Positions 1 through 8,865 of a stretch of 64,000 nt of DNA are shown here, one piece after another. Source of the stretch: Halocynthiibacter styelae (GTDB lineage Bacteria; Pseudomonadota; Alphaproteobacteria; Rhodobacterales; Rhodobacteraceae). The stretch spans positions 124,001 through 188,000 of the forward strand of contig NZ_JADCKQ010000003.1 of assembly GCF_016123485.1 (NCBI RefSeq). Direction: 5' to 3'. A program made the position numbers and the translations under genes. Below the pieces are notes generated by a model that saw nothing but the letters and a program-made list of their open reading frames with translations, had not been told where the DNA came from and did not search any database. How positions within the stretch are numbered: the stretch's first letter is position 1; each line of letters starts with the position of its first letter.

Positions 1-1102
1 TGCCATCCCAGATGCGTTCCACACGGGCATCGCGCCAGAAACGTTCGATTGGGAAATCATCCATCAGCCCCATACCGCCGAAGATCTGCAATGTCGTGTC
101 GGTGACACGGGCCAGCATTTCGGACGCGTAGAGTTTTGCGGAGGCGATTTCCCGGTTGGCTGGCAATCCCTGATCAAGACGCCAGGCCGAAGCAAGTGTC
201 AGCCAGTCAGCCGCATCAATTTCGGTGATCATATCGGCAATCTGAAAACCAATGCCCTGGAATTTGCCAATGGGTTGACCGAACTGGCTGCGCTCGGCTG
301 AATAGTTCAGCGCATAGTCAAAGCAACGACGCGCGCGCCCGACGCTGAAGGCCGCAACGGTGATGCGGGTGGCGTAAAGCCATTCGTTCATCACGGCAAA
401 GCCGCCGTCAACTTCGCCCAGAACCTGGGAATCGGGCAGGCGGCAGTCATCAAATGTCAGGATGTAATTTTTGTAACCCTTATGGCTGACGGAATTATAG
501 CCCTCGCGCACTTCAAATCCCGGTGTGCCGCGATCCACCAGGAAGGTTGTGATGCGTTTCTTTGGTCCGCGTGGGGTTTCATCAACGCCGGTTGCAATGA
601 AGACGATGAAGAAATCCGCATGTTCCGCACCGGAAATGAAATGCTTGGACCCATTGATCACCCAATCACCGCCATCGCGCACCGCCTGGCATTTCATACC
701 GCGCACGTCAGATCCGGCGTCCGGTTCGGTCATCGCTAACGCATCCATGCGTTCACCACGTACGGCCGGCAGCAGATAGCGTTCGCGTTGTTCCTCATTG
801 CAGGCCATCAGGATGTTCTGCGGGCGACCAAAGAAGTGGGTCAGCGCCATGGACCCGCGCCCAAGTTCCCGTTCCACCAGGGTGAAATCCACATGCGACA
901 GGCCCGCGCCGCCGACCTCTTCCGGGAAGTTGCAGGCATAAAACCCCAGGTCCAGACATTTTTGTTTGATCTCCTGGCCCAGCTCATGGGGGACATGGCC
1001 GGTGCGTTCGACCTCGGCCTCATGGGGGTAGATCTCATTTTCCACAAAGCTGCGGACGGTGGAGACGATCATCTCCTGTTCATCACTCAGGCCAAACTGC
1101 AT
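1..1102 (-). CDS. Acyl-CoA dehydrogenase, C-terminus cut by window edge
   Basis: FAD-dependent enzyme that introduces an alpha-beta double bond in an acyl-CoA. The reverse strand reads MQFGLSDEQEMIVSTVRSF from an ATG at 1102 and stays open for 367 codons to the window edge. Family hallmarks are visible: an N-terminal helical domain, the FAD and substrate loop AMTEPDAGSD, and a C-terminal helical domain with ERSQFGQPIGKFQ and QIFGGMGLMDD. The last visible residues, VERIWDG, are the usual lead-in to the conserved end of the family, so about 15-20 residues are probably missing. It diverges from the GlxA-type regulator that starts 84 bp away, which probably controls it. The acyl substrate cannot be told from sequence; carnitine- or choline-related acyl-CoA is a guess from the regulator type. 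Confidence 0.88.
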   Translation of the reverse strand, partial: MQFGLSDEQEMIVSTVRSFVENEIYPHEAEVERTGHVPHELGQEIKQKCLDLGFYACNFPEEVGGAGLSHVDFTLVERELGRGSMALTHFFGRPQNILMACNEEQRERYLLPAVRGERMDALAMTEPDAGSDVRGMKCQAVRDGGDWVINGSKHFISGAEHADFFIVFIATGVDETPRGPKKRITTFLVDRGTPGFEVREGYNSVSHKGYKNYILTFDDCRLPDSQVLGEVDGGFAVMNEWLYATRITVAAFSVGRARRCFDYALNYSAERSQFGQPIGKFQGIGFQIADMITEIDAADWLTLASAWRLDQGLPANREIASAKLYASEMLARVTDTTLQIFGGMGLMDDFPIERFWRDARVERIWDG

Positions 1103-1186
1103 GCTGGGATTCCTTCTTCTGTTCTTCTGTTCTTCTGATGATTTCCCGGCTTGCTATTGTCTATCGTGCAGGGTTAGGCATTCTTT

Positions 1187-2143
1187 ATGCAGAAACGGAC
1201 AAACGCAGAGATCATCCCAGGGACAGACGTACCGCAGAAGGTGGATGTTCTGTTGTTTCCGGGGTTTTCAAATCACTGCCTCGCCAACACGATTGAACCC
1301 CTGCGGGCGGCGAATACGCTGTCGCGCCGCGAACTTTATCAATGGCGGTTTCTGACCGTCGATGGGGCAATCGTGCGCAGTTCGTCCGGATTGTTTGTCG
1401 AACCTTACGCAACCCTGCGTGACGGGCGCGGGGATATGCTGTGCCTGATGCCATCCTATGATTATCAGGCGCTGGGTCTGGTTCCTTTGCTGCGGCAACT
1501 GCGCGAGTCCGCGAAGAGATACAGGGTGCTGGCCGGGCTTGATACGGGCAGTTGGTTGCTTGCAAAGGCGGGTTTGCTTGAGGGGTATAAGGCGACGATC
1601 CATTGGGAGGAACTGACCGAATTTGCAGAGACTTTCCCTGAAACAGACTCTTTGCGCGAACGTTTTGTGATCGACAGAGATCGCATTTCCTGTTCCGGCG
1701 CGATGGCGGCGTTTGATCTGGTAATGCATCTGATTGGGCGTGATCACGGGCCGCTTCTGGCCCTGGAAGTCGCACAGTTATTCATGACACAGGAAGCGGC
1801 GCGATCTTCCGAAGTCTCTCCGCGCAGACGCAGCCGTACGGTTGATCGGGCGGTGTTTCTGATGCAGGAAAATATCGAAGAACCGCTGACGATTGCTGCA
1901 ATTGCGAAACAGGTCGGATGTACGCAACGCACGCTGGAACGCCACATGAAGACAGAGCTGAACGCACGGCCCCTGTTGGTTTATCGTCGCCTGCGCCTGA
2001 ACCTGGCCCGGAAACTGGTGACGGACAGTGATCTGGCTGTGGCAGAGATCGCGCTGCGCTGCGGCTATGAAAATCCGTCTGCTCTTACCCGTGCGTTCAA
2101 AGCTGAATTCGGTGAGGCCCCTCGTGCAATGCGGAATCAATAG
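1187..2143 (+). CDS. GlxA-type AraC family transcriptional regulator
   Basis: This 318-residue protein has two domains. Residues 20-190 form a DJ-1/PfpI-like sensor domain (VDVLLFPGFSNHCLANTIEPL at its start, CSGAMAAFDLVMHLI later). Residues 215-318 form an AraC DNA-binding domain with two helix-turn-helices, ending in the family signature AEIALRCGYENPSALTRAFKAEF. Members such as GbdR and CdhR control glycine betaine and carnitine catabolism, and the sensor domain usually lacks protease activity. The gene diverges from the acyl-CoA dehydrogenase on the other strand, and that is its most likely target. The domain assignment is firm; the effector is unknown. Confidence 0.85.
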   Translation: MQKRTNAEIIPGTDVPQKVDVLLFPGFSNHCLANTIEPLRAANTLSRRELYQWRFLTVDGAIVRSSSGLFVEPYATLRDGRGDMLCLMPSYDYQALGLVPLLRQLRESAKRYRVLAGLDTGSWLLAKAGLLEGYKATIHWEELTEFAETFPETDSLRERFVIDRDRISCSGAMAAFDLVMHLIGRDHGPLLALEVAQLFMTQEAARSSEVSPRRRSRTVDRAVFLMQENIEEPLTIAAIAKQVGCTQRTLERHMKTELNARPLLVYRRLRLNLARKLVTDSDLAVAEIALRCGYENPSALTRAFKAEFGEAPRAMRNQ

Positions 2144-2485
2144 TGACTAAATTTGTCGGGAAAAAATTTCAGATAATCAATTTTAAACCGGGTAATTGTT
2201 TCCGCTGTGAGGTGATGTTCAAAAAAATGTCACAATCAAAACACGAATGGCGGTGCGGATGCCTTACTCGCGACACGGTAACTATTCATTAACCAAATTG
2301 TAACGAGTTTGGACATTTCAGGTTTGGTTTCGTTCAAGGTAGTTTGGTAGTTTGGTTATTGGTTCCTGAAAATCTCCGTTGGGGTAGCCTGTTTGATACG
2401 GGTGCTTTTGCCGGGGCGCAACTTTCCGTCATCGGCGCCCTGGCATGAAGCCCTGCTTTTTGCATCGGATTGCAGATGCAATGGC
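2144..2485. other. Intergenic region without a gene, between convergent regulators
   Basis: These 342 bases lie between the convergent GlxA-type and RpiR-type regulator genes. The first half is AT-rich and holds TAGTTTGG twice in tandem near 2340-2356. Near 2457-2477 a short inverted repeat (TTGCATC ... GATGCAA) ends, when read on the minus strand, just before AAAGC, and it may be a weak terminator for the RpiR gene. I see no open frame with coding character and no RNA gene. Confidence 0.5.
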
Positions 2486-3370
2486 TCAGCTGAACTTACG
2501 ATACAGTCTGGTCAGATCAAAAATCTCATCCAGTTGTTCAAATCGTTCCCGCGTCTGTGGCCAGTCTTCGGCCTGCACGCCGGCGATCAGTGCTTCAAGA
2601 AACATAATGGTTGCGATGTTGCTATCCCAGGCCGATGGAATTTCCCCCCAGCAGCTGAAGACCGGGCTGGCGATCTTGGAAATCGGCGATCCCCATTGAT
2701 CCGTGATCAGAATGACCTGCACGCCGCGCGAGGACGCCAGTTCCGCCAGCCGTTCCAGATTGGTTTCATATCGGCGGATGTCAAACAGCAGCAGCACATC
2801 GCCTTCTTTCATATCCACCACATAATGCGGCCATGTCGCCGCGGAACTTGTCATATGGGTTACACCGGGGCGAATCGCCTGCATATGGGTGAAGGCATAT
2901 TCCGCCAGCGCCCGGGTGATCCGCCCGCCGACAACAAACAAATGCGAATCCCGCTGTGACAGCATGCTGACGGCTTTCTCAAATCCGTCAGTGTCCACAT
3001 GGCGCAGGGTCTGGCGCATGTTGGACATGACCGCATCGGCAAATCGATTCAGCAGATGTGATTCGGGGGCTTCAGAGGCCCAGAGTTCACGTTTCTGAAT
3101 GGGGCCGGACAGTTGTGCTTCAAGTTCGCGTCGCAAAGCCTCGTGAAATTGCGGGAAACCGCGAAAGCCCAGCTTCTGCACCATCCGCGCAACGGTTGGG
3201 GTCGAAACGCCCGCGTTGTCAGCAACAATTGTGATCGAGGCCAACCCCGAGGCCGGGTAATTCTCCAACAGAGATTGCGCAAGTTTGCGTTCAGATTGCG
3301 TCAGAGCATCGTAATGCTGACGGATCAGTTCACGGACGGTTTCGCTGTTTTCCTGCGTCTCTTCTGACAT
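2486..3370 (-). CDS. MurR/RpiR family transcriptional regulator
   Basis: This 294-residue protein has an N-terminal RpiR-type helix-turn-helix (residues 15-90; ASITIVADNAGVSTPTVAR) and a SIS sugar-isomerase-like sensor domain (residues 125-265; DSHLFVVGGRITRALAEY and VQVILITDQWGSPIS). The family usually senses phosphorylated sugars or related metabolites. The gene diverges from the hydrolase-TRAP-ligase operon that starts at 3544, so it is the natural candidate to control that operon. A near-palindrome lies between them at 3388-3412. The family is clear; regulation of the amine operon is inferred from position. Confidence 0.85.
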   Translation of the reverse strand: MSEETQENSETVRELIRQHYDALTQSERKLAQSLLENYPASGLASITIVADNAGVSTPTVARMVQKLGFRGFPQFHEALRRELEAQLSGPIQKRELWASEAPESHLLNRFADAVMSNMRQTLRHVDTDGFEKAVSMLSQRDSHLFVVGGRITRALAEYAFTHMQAIRPGVTHMTSSAATWPHYVVDMKEGDVLLLFDIRRYETNLERLAELASSRGVQVILITDQWGSPISKIASPVFSCWGEIPSAWDSNIATIMFLEALIAGVQAEDWPQTRERFEQLDEIFDLTRLYRKFS

Positions 3371-3387
3371 GTCACCCCGATATTCTG

Positions 3388-3412
3388 CCTGAAAAACAGG
3401 CTCTGTTTCAGG
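3388..3412. promoter_or_regulatory. Candidate operator between RpiR regulator and catabolic operon
   Basis: An inverted repeat CCTGAAA (3388-3394) and TTTCAGG (3406-3412) with an 11-base spacer sits 18 bases upstream of the regulator start and about 130 bases before the hydrolase. The inner part also pairs (ACAG with CTGT). A TTGACA at 3460-3465 could be the -35 of the plus-strand operon. The dyad is seen; RpiR binding is inferred. Confidence 0.35.
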
Positions 3413-3543
3413 GTAACTTATCTGTTACGCCACGAAAATGCAAAAGCTGTGAAAAGATATTGACAGAAGTGGATCTTATGGAAATTATCTCTTCAGGATG
3501 ATGAGAAGGCCGATTTGGTCCACATCCGGGAGGGGAGTCTGCT

Positions 3544-4308
3544 GTGCTGAATGAACACACAATCGGAGAGGTTGTACGCGTCTCAAATGAAGATGGCGCG
3601 GGCAATGTTGTTGTGATCTGTGAGCATGCGTCTTCCCGTATTCCGGAGGTCCTGGATGGGCTGGGTCTGTCGACGCAAAACCGACAGGCCCACGCTGTCT
3701 GGGATCCGGGCGCACTGGTGATGGCGCAACATATTTCCCGTGCACTTGATGCACCGCTGGTACATGCCGAAGTCTCGCGTCTGGTCTATGATCTGAACCG
3801 CCCGCCCGAAGCACCCGGCGCGATGCCCGCAAAGTCCGAAGTTATCGACGTACCAGGGAATGGCGATCTGAGCCAGGAAGATCGCCATGCACGCACGCAG
3901 CTGATCTATGATCCTTTCCGCACGGCGGTGGGTGATCTTCTGGATGCCCGTGCTGACCGGGGGCAGGCGACGGCGATTGTCACCATCCACAGTTTCACAC
4001 CGGTCTATTATGGCGAAGACCGCCCGACTGAGATCGGCATTCTGCATGACGCAGATACCCGCCTTGCCGATGCCATGCTGGCGCAACCCGCACCGCGCCG
4101 CACAGATCGCAATATGCCTTACGGGCCGGATGATGGTGTGACCCATTCTCTGAAAATCTACGGTCTTGAACGCGGCTTGCCCAATGTCATGATCGAGGTG
4201 CGCAATGACCTTCTGGGATCAGAGGCGGATTGCGTGAAGCTGGCGGATGAATTGCTGGGCATGCTGCGCCCGGCCCTGGCGGACATCTTCCTGGAGGAGG
4301 CATCATGA
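3544..4308 (+). CDS. N-formylglutamate amidohydrolase-like amide hydrolase
   Basis: This 254-residue protein belongs to the zinc-dependent N-formylglutamate amidohydrolase (HutG-type) family. It has the metal-binding signature VVICEHASSRIP at residues 22-33, the loop SRLVYDLNRPPEAPGA, and TIHSFTPVYYGEDRPTEIG. Family members hydrolyse an amide on a glutamate. Here no histidine-utilisation genes are present; instead it leads an operon with a gamma-glutamyl ligase-like protein, two oxidoreductases and transporters. It may therefore release glutamate from a gamma-glutamyl intermediate. The start is GTG at 3544 behind GGGAGGGGAG. Its stop overlaps the next start by 4 nt (ATGA), which implies translational coupling. 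Confidence 0.8.
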   Translation: MLNEHTIGEVVRVSNEDGAGNVVVICEHASSRIPEVLDGLGLSTQNRQAHAVWDPGALVMAQHISRALDAPLVHAEVSRLVYDLNRPPEAPGAMPAKSEVIDVPGNGDLSQEDRHARTQLIYDPFRTAVGDLLDARADRGQATAIVTIHSFTPVYYGEDRPTEIGILHDADTRLADAMLAQPAPRRTDRNMPYGPDDGVTHSLKIYGLERGLPNVMIEVRNDLLGSEADCVKLADELLGMLRPALADIFLEEAS

Positions 4309-4919
4309 AGCGTGCAACCCTCGCTTATATCCGCGCAATCGACGCCATGAACTACCGCATCGGCCGCGTCGCCATGTATCTGCTGTTCGTGCTGATCGGC
4401 GTGCTTCTGTGGTCGATCTTCATGCGGGCCATGTCTTACAGTTTCGAAGGCTTCATCCCCGCCGGCTGGACCATCGAGATCGCGAAGTTCCTGTTGGTGG
4501 CGTACTTCATCGTCGGCGGGCCTTATTCCATGCAGCTGGGCGCAAATGTGCGGATGGATCTGTTTTATGGCGGCTGGTCGCCAAAGCAGAAAGCCTGGAT
4601 GGATGCGATCACCATTCTGTTCCTGGCTTTCTATCTTGGCGTGGTTCTGAATGGTGCGGCGTCCAGCCTCGCTTATGCGCTGGGGGCACATTACAAGCTG
4701 GGCGCCTGGGAGTTCTTCGGCATGCTGATTGGTAGCTTTTTTACCGGTGGCTTTGATGCAGCAGCAGAACATCTTGGCCGGTTTGAAGCAACCCGCACCT
4801 GGAAACTGCCGCTTTGGCCGATCAAACTGACGATTGCGCTGGGCGTGATCCTGATGCTGCTCCAGGCGTCATCCGAATTCCTGAAAGACCTCTTACGCAT
4901 CCGCGGGGAAAAAATCTGA
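4305..4919 (+). CDS. TRAP transporter small permease (DctQ type)
   Basis: This 204-residue inner-membrane protein has four hydrophobic segments, near residues 17-40, 60-85, 105-130 and 165-195, as expected for the DctQ subunit of a TRAP uptake system. It pairs with the large permease that follows, whose ATG shares the last base of this gene's stop (TGATG). TRAP systems use the ion gradient with a periplasmic binding protein to import organic acids or related anions and zwitterions. An insertion around residues 145-160 (GGFDAAAEHLGRFEATRTWK) makes it somewhat longer than the usual ~160-180 residues. Family call is from topology and context. Confidence 0.85.
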   Translation: MKRATLAYIRAIDAMNYRIGRVAMYLLFVLIGVLLWSIFMRAMSYSFEGFIPAGWTIEIAKFLLVAYFIVGGPYSMQLGANVRMDLFYGGWSPKQKAWMDAITILFLAFYLGVVLNGAASSLAYALGAHYKLGAWEFFGMLIGSFFTGGFDAAAEHLGRFEATRTWKLPLWPIKLTIALGVILMLLQASSEFLKDLLRIRGEKI

Positions 4920-6244
4920 TGTCTTACGAACTCATCGCCCTTCTGATGTTCAGCGGCATGATGCTGATGATGCTGACCGGTCAGCGTGTCTTTGGTGCCA
5001 TCGGTTTTGTCGGATCTATGGCGGGTCTGACGCTGGGTTGGCCTGGCGGATCAGAGATCCCGTTCACATCGATCATGAAACTCATGCAATGGTATTCGCT
5101 GGTCTCGCTGCCGATGTTTATCTTTATGGGTTACGTCCTGGCCGAAAGCAAAATCGCGGATGACCTGTATAAGATGTTTCATGTCTGGATGGGGGGCACC
5201 AGTGGCGGTCTTGCCATCGGGACAATCCTGCTGATGGTGTTGATTTCCGCGATGAACGGCCTGTCTGTGGCGGGTATGGCGATTGGCGCGACCATTGCTT
5301 TGCCAGAACTTCTGAAACGCAACTACGATAAGATTATGGTTACCGGGGTGATCCAGGCGGGGTCCTCCCTTGGTATCCTTGTGCCGCCTTCCGTGGTGCT
5401 TGTGCTTTATGCGCTGATTGCGCGTGCGCCTGTCGGGCAGCTCTGGCTGGCGGGGATCATTCCCGGCCTGATGATGGCGACGATGTTCATCATCTATATC
5501 TACGTGCGTTGCCGCATTCAGCCGCACCTTGGCCCGACTCTATCGGATGAAGAACGCGGCCAGTACACACGTGCTGACAAAATCCGCCTTTTGCGTGCAG
5601 GCCTGCTGCCGATTGCGATCTTTATGATCATGATGGTGCCTTTCGTCATGGGCCTGACGTCCCTGGTCGAAGCGTCTGCCGTCGGTGCCCTTGCTGCCTT
5701 CTTCGCTGCTGTGTTCAAGGGCCGTATGACCCGCGAGGTGTTTGAAGTTTCCGTGCGTCAGACCCTGGCGATCACCTGTATGTTCCTCTGGATCATCGCC
5801 GCTGCCCTGGCTTTTGGTGCGATCTTTGACGGGCTGGGCGCTGTGAAAGCGATTGAAGCCCTGTTCACCGAGAAACTGGGCCTGTCACCCTGGATGATCC
5901 TGATCGTGATGCAGCTGAGCTTCCTGATCATGGGCACCTTCCTGGATGACACCGCCATGCTGGTGATTGTTGCCCCGCTCTATGTGCCGCTGGTTGGCGC
6001 GCTTGGGTTTGATCTGGTCTGGTACGGTGTGCTGTACACGATCACCACACAGATCGCCTATATGACGCCGCCCTTCGGGTATAACCTGTTTCTGATGCGC
6101 GCCATGGCGCCACCGGAAATCAGCCTGCGCGATATCTATCAGTCCATCATTCCGTTTGCTTTGGTGATGGTTCTGGCGCTGGCCCTTGTGATGATTTTCC
6201 CGCAGCTCGCACTTTGGCTGCCCGGGTATGTTTACGGAAATTAA
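4919..6244 (+). CDS. TRAP transporter large permease (DctM type)
   Basis: This 441-residue polytopic protein has about twelve hydrophobic segments, and its motifs fit DctM: AMNGLSVAGMAIGATIALPEL, GVIQAGSSLGILVPPSVVLVL, MGTFLDDTAMLVIVAPLYVP and MTPPFGYNLFLMR. It is the channel-forming subunit of the TRAP transporter. I chose the ATG at 4919 (MSYELIALL) rather than an earlier in-frame start because it overlaps the upstream stop and begins with the first membrane segment. The binding protein follows 55 nt downstream, after a small hairpin (CCCGC ... GCGGG, about 6257-6272). Confidence 0.92.
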   Translation: MSYELIALLMFSGMMLMMLTGQRVFGAIGFVGSMAGLTLGWPGGSEIPFTSIMKLMQWYSLVSLPMFIFMGYVLAESKIADDLYKMFHVWMGGTSGGLAIGTILLMVLISAMNGLSVAGMAIGATIALPELLKRNYDKIMVTGVIQAGSSLGILVPPSVVLVLYALIARAPVGQLWLAGIIPGLMMATMFIIYIYVRCRIQPHLGPTLSDEERGQYTRADKIRLLRAGLLPIAIFMIMMVPFVMGLTSLVEASAVGALAAFFAAVFKGRMTREVFEVSVRQTLAITCMFLWIIAAALAFGAIFDGLGAVKAIEALFTEKLGLSPWMILIVMQLSFLIMGTFLDDTAMLVIVAPLYVPLVGALGFDLVWYGVLYTITTQIAYMTPPFGYNLFLMRAMAPPEISLRDIYQSIIPFALVMVLALALVMIFPQLALWLPGYVYGN

Positions 6245-6299
6245 ATTCAGAAGAAGCCCGCACCAAAGCGGGACATTCACCAACAAAGGAGAAGATAAG

Positions 6300-7334
6300 A
6301 TGACGACAAGACGTAAGTTTTTAGCCTCCGCCGGTGTTGGCGCAGTAGGCGCAAGCCTCGCGGCCCCGGCGATTGCCTCCGGTAAAATCACCTGGAAGAT
6401 GCAGACCTATGCAGGTGCTGCGCTTGCGGAACATGTGATCACCCCTGCGATCGATATGTTCAACAAAATCGCGGGCGATCGGATGGAAATTGAACTGTAT
6501 TACGCAGATCAGCTGGTTCCTACAGGTGAGCTGTTCCGCGCCATGCAGAACGGCACAATTGATGCGGTGCAGTCTGATGATGACTCTATGGCGTCACCAA
6601 CTGAACTGTCTGTATTCGGCGGGTATTTCCCGTTTGCTTCCCGCTATTCTCTGGATGTGCCTGTGCTGTTCAACCAGTATGGTCTGAACGAAATCTGGGA
6701 CGAAGAATATTCCGCCGTGGGTGTGAAGCATATTTCAGCCGGTGCCTGGGATCCGTGCCACTTTGCCACCAAAGATCCGATCCGCAGCCTTGCAGATCTG
6801 CAGGGCAAACGCGTGTTCACCTTCCCGACTGCGGGACGTTTCCTGGAACAATTCGGCGTTGTGCCGGTGACCCTGCCCTGGGAAGATATCGAAGTTGCGG
6901 TTCAGACCGGTGAACTTGATGGTATCGCCTGGTCCGGCATCACCGAGGATTACACCGTGGGTTGGGCTGATGTGACCAACTACTTCCTGACCAATAATAT
7001 CTCAGGTGCCTGGGCTGGTTCCTTCTTTACCAACCTTGACCGTTGGAATGAGCTGCCCGAAGATCTCCAGACCCTTTTCCGCGTCTGTACAGATCAATCC
7101 CATTATTATCGTCAGTGGTGGTATTGGGGTGGCGAAGCGTCCCTGCGGGTGAATGGTCCGAAAATGGAACTGACTTCAATTCCAGATGAAGAATGGGCAA
7201 CTGTCGAAGGCGCTGCTGTCAAATTCTGGGATGAAATCGCCGCAGAATCTGATCTGAAAGCCCGTGTGGTTGAGATCATCAAGCAGTATAATGCTGATAT
7301 GGTGAAGGCTGGTCGCCCTTACCGTTACGGTTGA
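6300..7334 (+). CDS. TRAP transporter substrate-binding protein (DctP family)
   Basis: This 344-residue periplasmic binding protein starts with a Tat-type signal, MTTRRKFLASAGVGAVGASL, followed by PAIASG as the probable cleavage region. It then has the DctP fold (YADQLVPTGELFRAMQNGTI, and later GKRVFTFPTAGRFLEQFG with GELDGIAWSGI). The family binds carboxylated solutes, and the TakP/2-oxo-acid branch is a plausible relative. The start is set by the AAAGGAGAAG ribosome binding site a few bases upstream. It is last in the TRAP gene set and is followed by a strong hairpin, which may limit read-through into the ligase gene. The ligand is unknown. Confidence 0.88.
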   Translation: MTTRRKFLASAGVGAVGASLAAPAIASGKITWKMQTYAGAALAEHVITPAIDMFNKIAGDRMEIELYYADQLVPTGELFRAMQNGTIDAVQSDDDSMASPTELSVFGGYFPFASRYSLDVPVLFNQYGLNEIWDEEYSAVGVKHISAGAWDPCHFATKDPIRSLADLQGKRVFTFPTAGRFLEQFGVVPVTLPWEDIEVAVQTGELDGIAWSGITEDYTVGWADVTNYFLTNNISGAWAGSFFTNLDRWNELPEDLQTLFRVCTDQSHYYRQWWYWGGEASLRVNGPKMELTSIPDEEWATVEGAAVKFWDEIAAESDLKARVVEIIKQYNADMVKAGRPYRYG

Positions 7335-7342
7335 TAGAATCT

Positions 7343-7374
7343 TCCGGGGCTGCGATGTGCGGCCCCGGATTTTT
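7343..7374 (+). terminator. Hairpin with T tract after TRAP binding-protein gene
   Basis: TCCGGGGC at 7343-7350 pairs with GCCCCGGA at 7362-7369, followed by five T residues. This is a standard intrinsic terminator or an attenuator within the operon. The next gene begins only 70 nt further on, so partial read-through is possible. Confidence 0.75.
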
Positions 7375-7408
7375 GAAAAAATCCGATCCGGAATTCGTGA
7401 CGAATTCC
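7366..7408. repeat. Palindromic repeat element, copy 1
   Basis: Directly after the terminator arm lie two more dyads: CGGATTTTT / AAAAAATCCG (about 7366-7385) and GGAATTCG-TGA-CGAATTCC (7390-7408). The first closely resembles a second palindrome at 61262-61285, suggesting a dispersed REP-like family in this genome. Confidence 0.45.
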
Positions 7409-7444
7409 GCTGTCGCGCTAAGATGAGAAGACGAGGGCCCTGCC

Positions 7445-8803
7445 ATGACCATGAGTTTTGAGGATCTTAAATCCAAAGTCGCCTCTGGTGAGGTTGATAC
7501 GGTTCTGGCGTGTCTTATTGACATGCAGGGCCGCCTGATGGGTAAGCGTCTTGTGGCGCAATATTTCATCGACAGCGGTCATGAGGAAACCCATTGTTGC
7601 AACTATCTGCTGGCCACTGATCTTGAGATGGCGACACCGGATGGTTACGCCAGCACGTCCTGGCAGTCCGGCTATGGCGATTATATTATGAAGCCGGATC
7701 TGACGACGATCCGCATGATGCCCTGGCTTGAAGGCACGGCTATGGTCCTCTGCGATGTGCTGGATCACAATACGCACCAACCTGTGCCGCATTCCCCGCG
7801 CGCCGTGTTGCGTAAGCAGCTGGATCGCCTAGAAGCCTTGGGGTTTTCTGCGACGATGGCGACGGAGCTGGAATTTTTCCTTTTCGCCAAATCCTATGAT
7901 GAAATCCGCGCGGAAGGCTTCCGTGATCTGCAGCCGATCAGCGCCTATAATGAGGATTATCACATCCTTCAGACCACCAAAGAAGAACATGTGATGCGGC
8001 CGATCCGCAATCACCTTTATGCCGCTGGACTGCCGATTGAAGGCAGTAAAGGAGAGGCCGAAGCAGGCCAGGAAGAGCTCAACATCAAATACGCCGAAGC
8101 TATGCTCTGCGCCGATCACCACACGATCGCCAAGCATGCGGTCAAGGAAATCGCATGGCAGCAGGGCCATGCCGCAAGTTTTCTGCCGAAGTGGCATAAG
8201 GACCGCGTGGGGTCTGCTTCACATGTGCATCAGTCGCTGTGGAAAGATGGCGAGAATGCCTTTTATGACGCAGACGGCGAATACGGCATGTCGGATCTGA
8301 TGCGACATTACATGGCCGGGATGATCAAATACTCCAGCGACATGATGGTGTTCCTTGCGCCCTATGTGAACAGCTATAAACGGTTCCAGAAGGGCAGCTT
8401 TGCGCCGACCGGCACGGTCTGGTCGATTGACAATCGCACGGCGGGCTTCCGTCTGTGTGGTGAAGGCAGCAAGGCGATCCGGGTGGAATGCCGGGTGGGT
8501 GGGGCAGATCTGAACCCCTATCTGGCCCAGGCCGCGCAGCTTGCCGCAGGGATTGCCGGGATTGAAGAGAAACTGGAACTTGCGCCACCTCAGGCGGGGG
8601 ATGCCTATCAGGATCCGAATGCAAAGAAACTGCCCGCGAACCTGCGTGAATCCATGGCGGCGCTTATGGGATCTGACATGCTGAAATCCGCTTTCGGCGT
8701 AGATGTCGTTGCCCATTACCACCGTTGTGCGGAATGGGAGCAGGAAGAATTCGACGCGGTTGTCACAGATTATGAAATCGCGCGCGGCTTTGAAAAAGCC
8801 TGA
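7445..8803 (+). CDS. Glutamine-synthetase-like gamma-glutamyl amine ligase
   Basis: This 452-residue protein is a member of the glutamine synthetase superfamily. It has a beta-grasp N-domain (CLIDMQGRLMGKR) and catalytic-domain motifs TELEFFLF, EAEAGQEELNI, GSASHVHQSLW and IRVECRVGGADLNPYLA. These metal- and ATP-site motifs match the PuuA, GlnT and GmaS type enzymes that join an amine to the gamma-carboxyl of glutamate, more than true GlnA. With the neighbouring aldehyde and alcohol dehydrogenases, the amide hydrolase and a polyamine-type ABC transporter, it probably activates an imported amine or alkanolamine. A second ATG two codons downstream could also be the start. The exact amine is not determined by the sequence. 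Confidence 0.85.
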   Translation: MTMSFEDLKSKVASGEVDTVLACLIDMQGRLMGKRLVAQYFIDSGHEETHCCNYLLATDLEMATPDGYASTSWQSGYGDYIMKPDLTTIRMMPWLEGTAMVLCDVLDHNTHQPVPHSPRAVLRKQLDRLEALGFSATMATELEFFLFAKSYDEIRAEGFRDLQPISAYNEDYHILQTTKEEHVMRPIRNHLYAAGLPIEGSKGEAEAGQEELNIKYAEAMLCADHHTIAKHAVKEIAWQQGHAASFLPKWHKDRVGSASHVHQSLWKDGENAFYDADGEYGMSDLMRHYMAGMIKYSSDMMVFLAPYVNSYKRFQKGSFAPTGTVWSIDNRTAGFRLCGEGSKAIRVECRVGGADLNPYLAQAAQLAAGIAGIEEKLELAPPQAGDAYQDPNAKKLPANLRESMAALMGSDMLKSAFGVDVVAHYHRCAEWEQEEFDAVVTDYEIARGFEKA

Positions 8804-8865
8804 TTGAGTATTTTCAGCAAGATGAAAAGGGGCATTGCGGCCCCGGTCGTGAAAAGGAAGATGGC

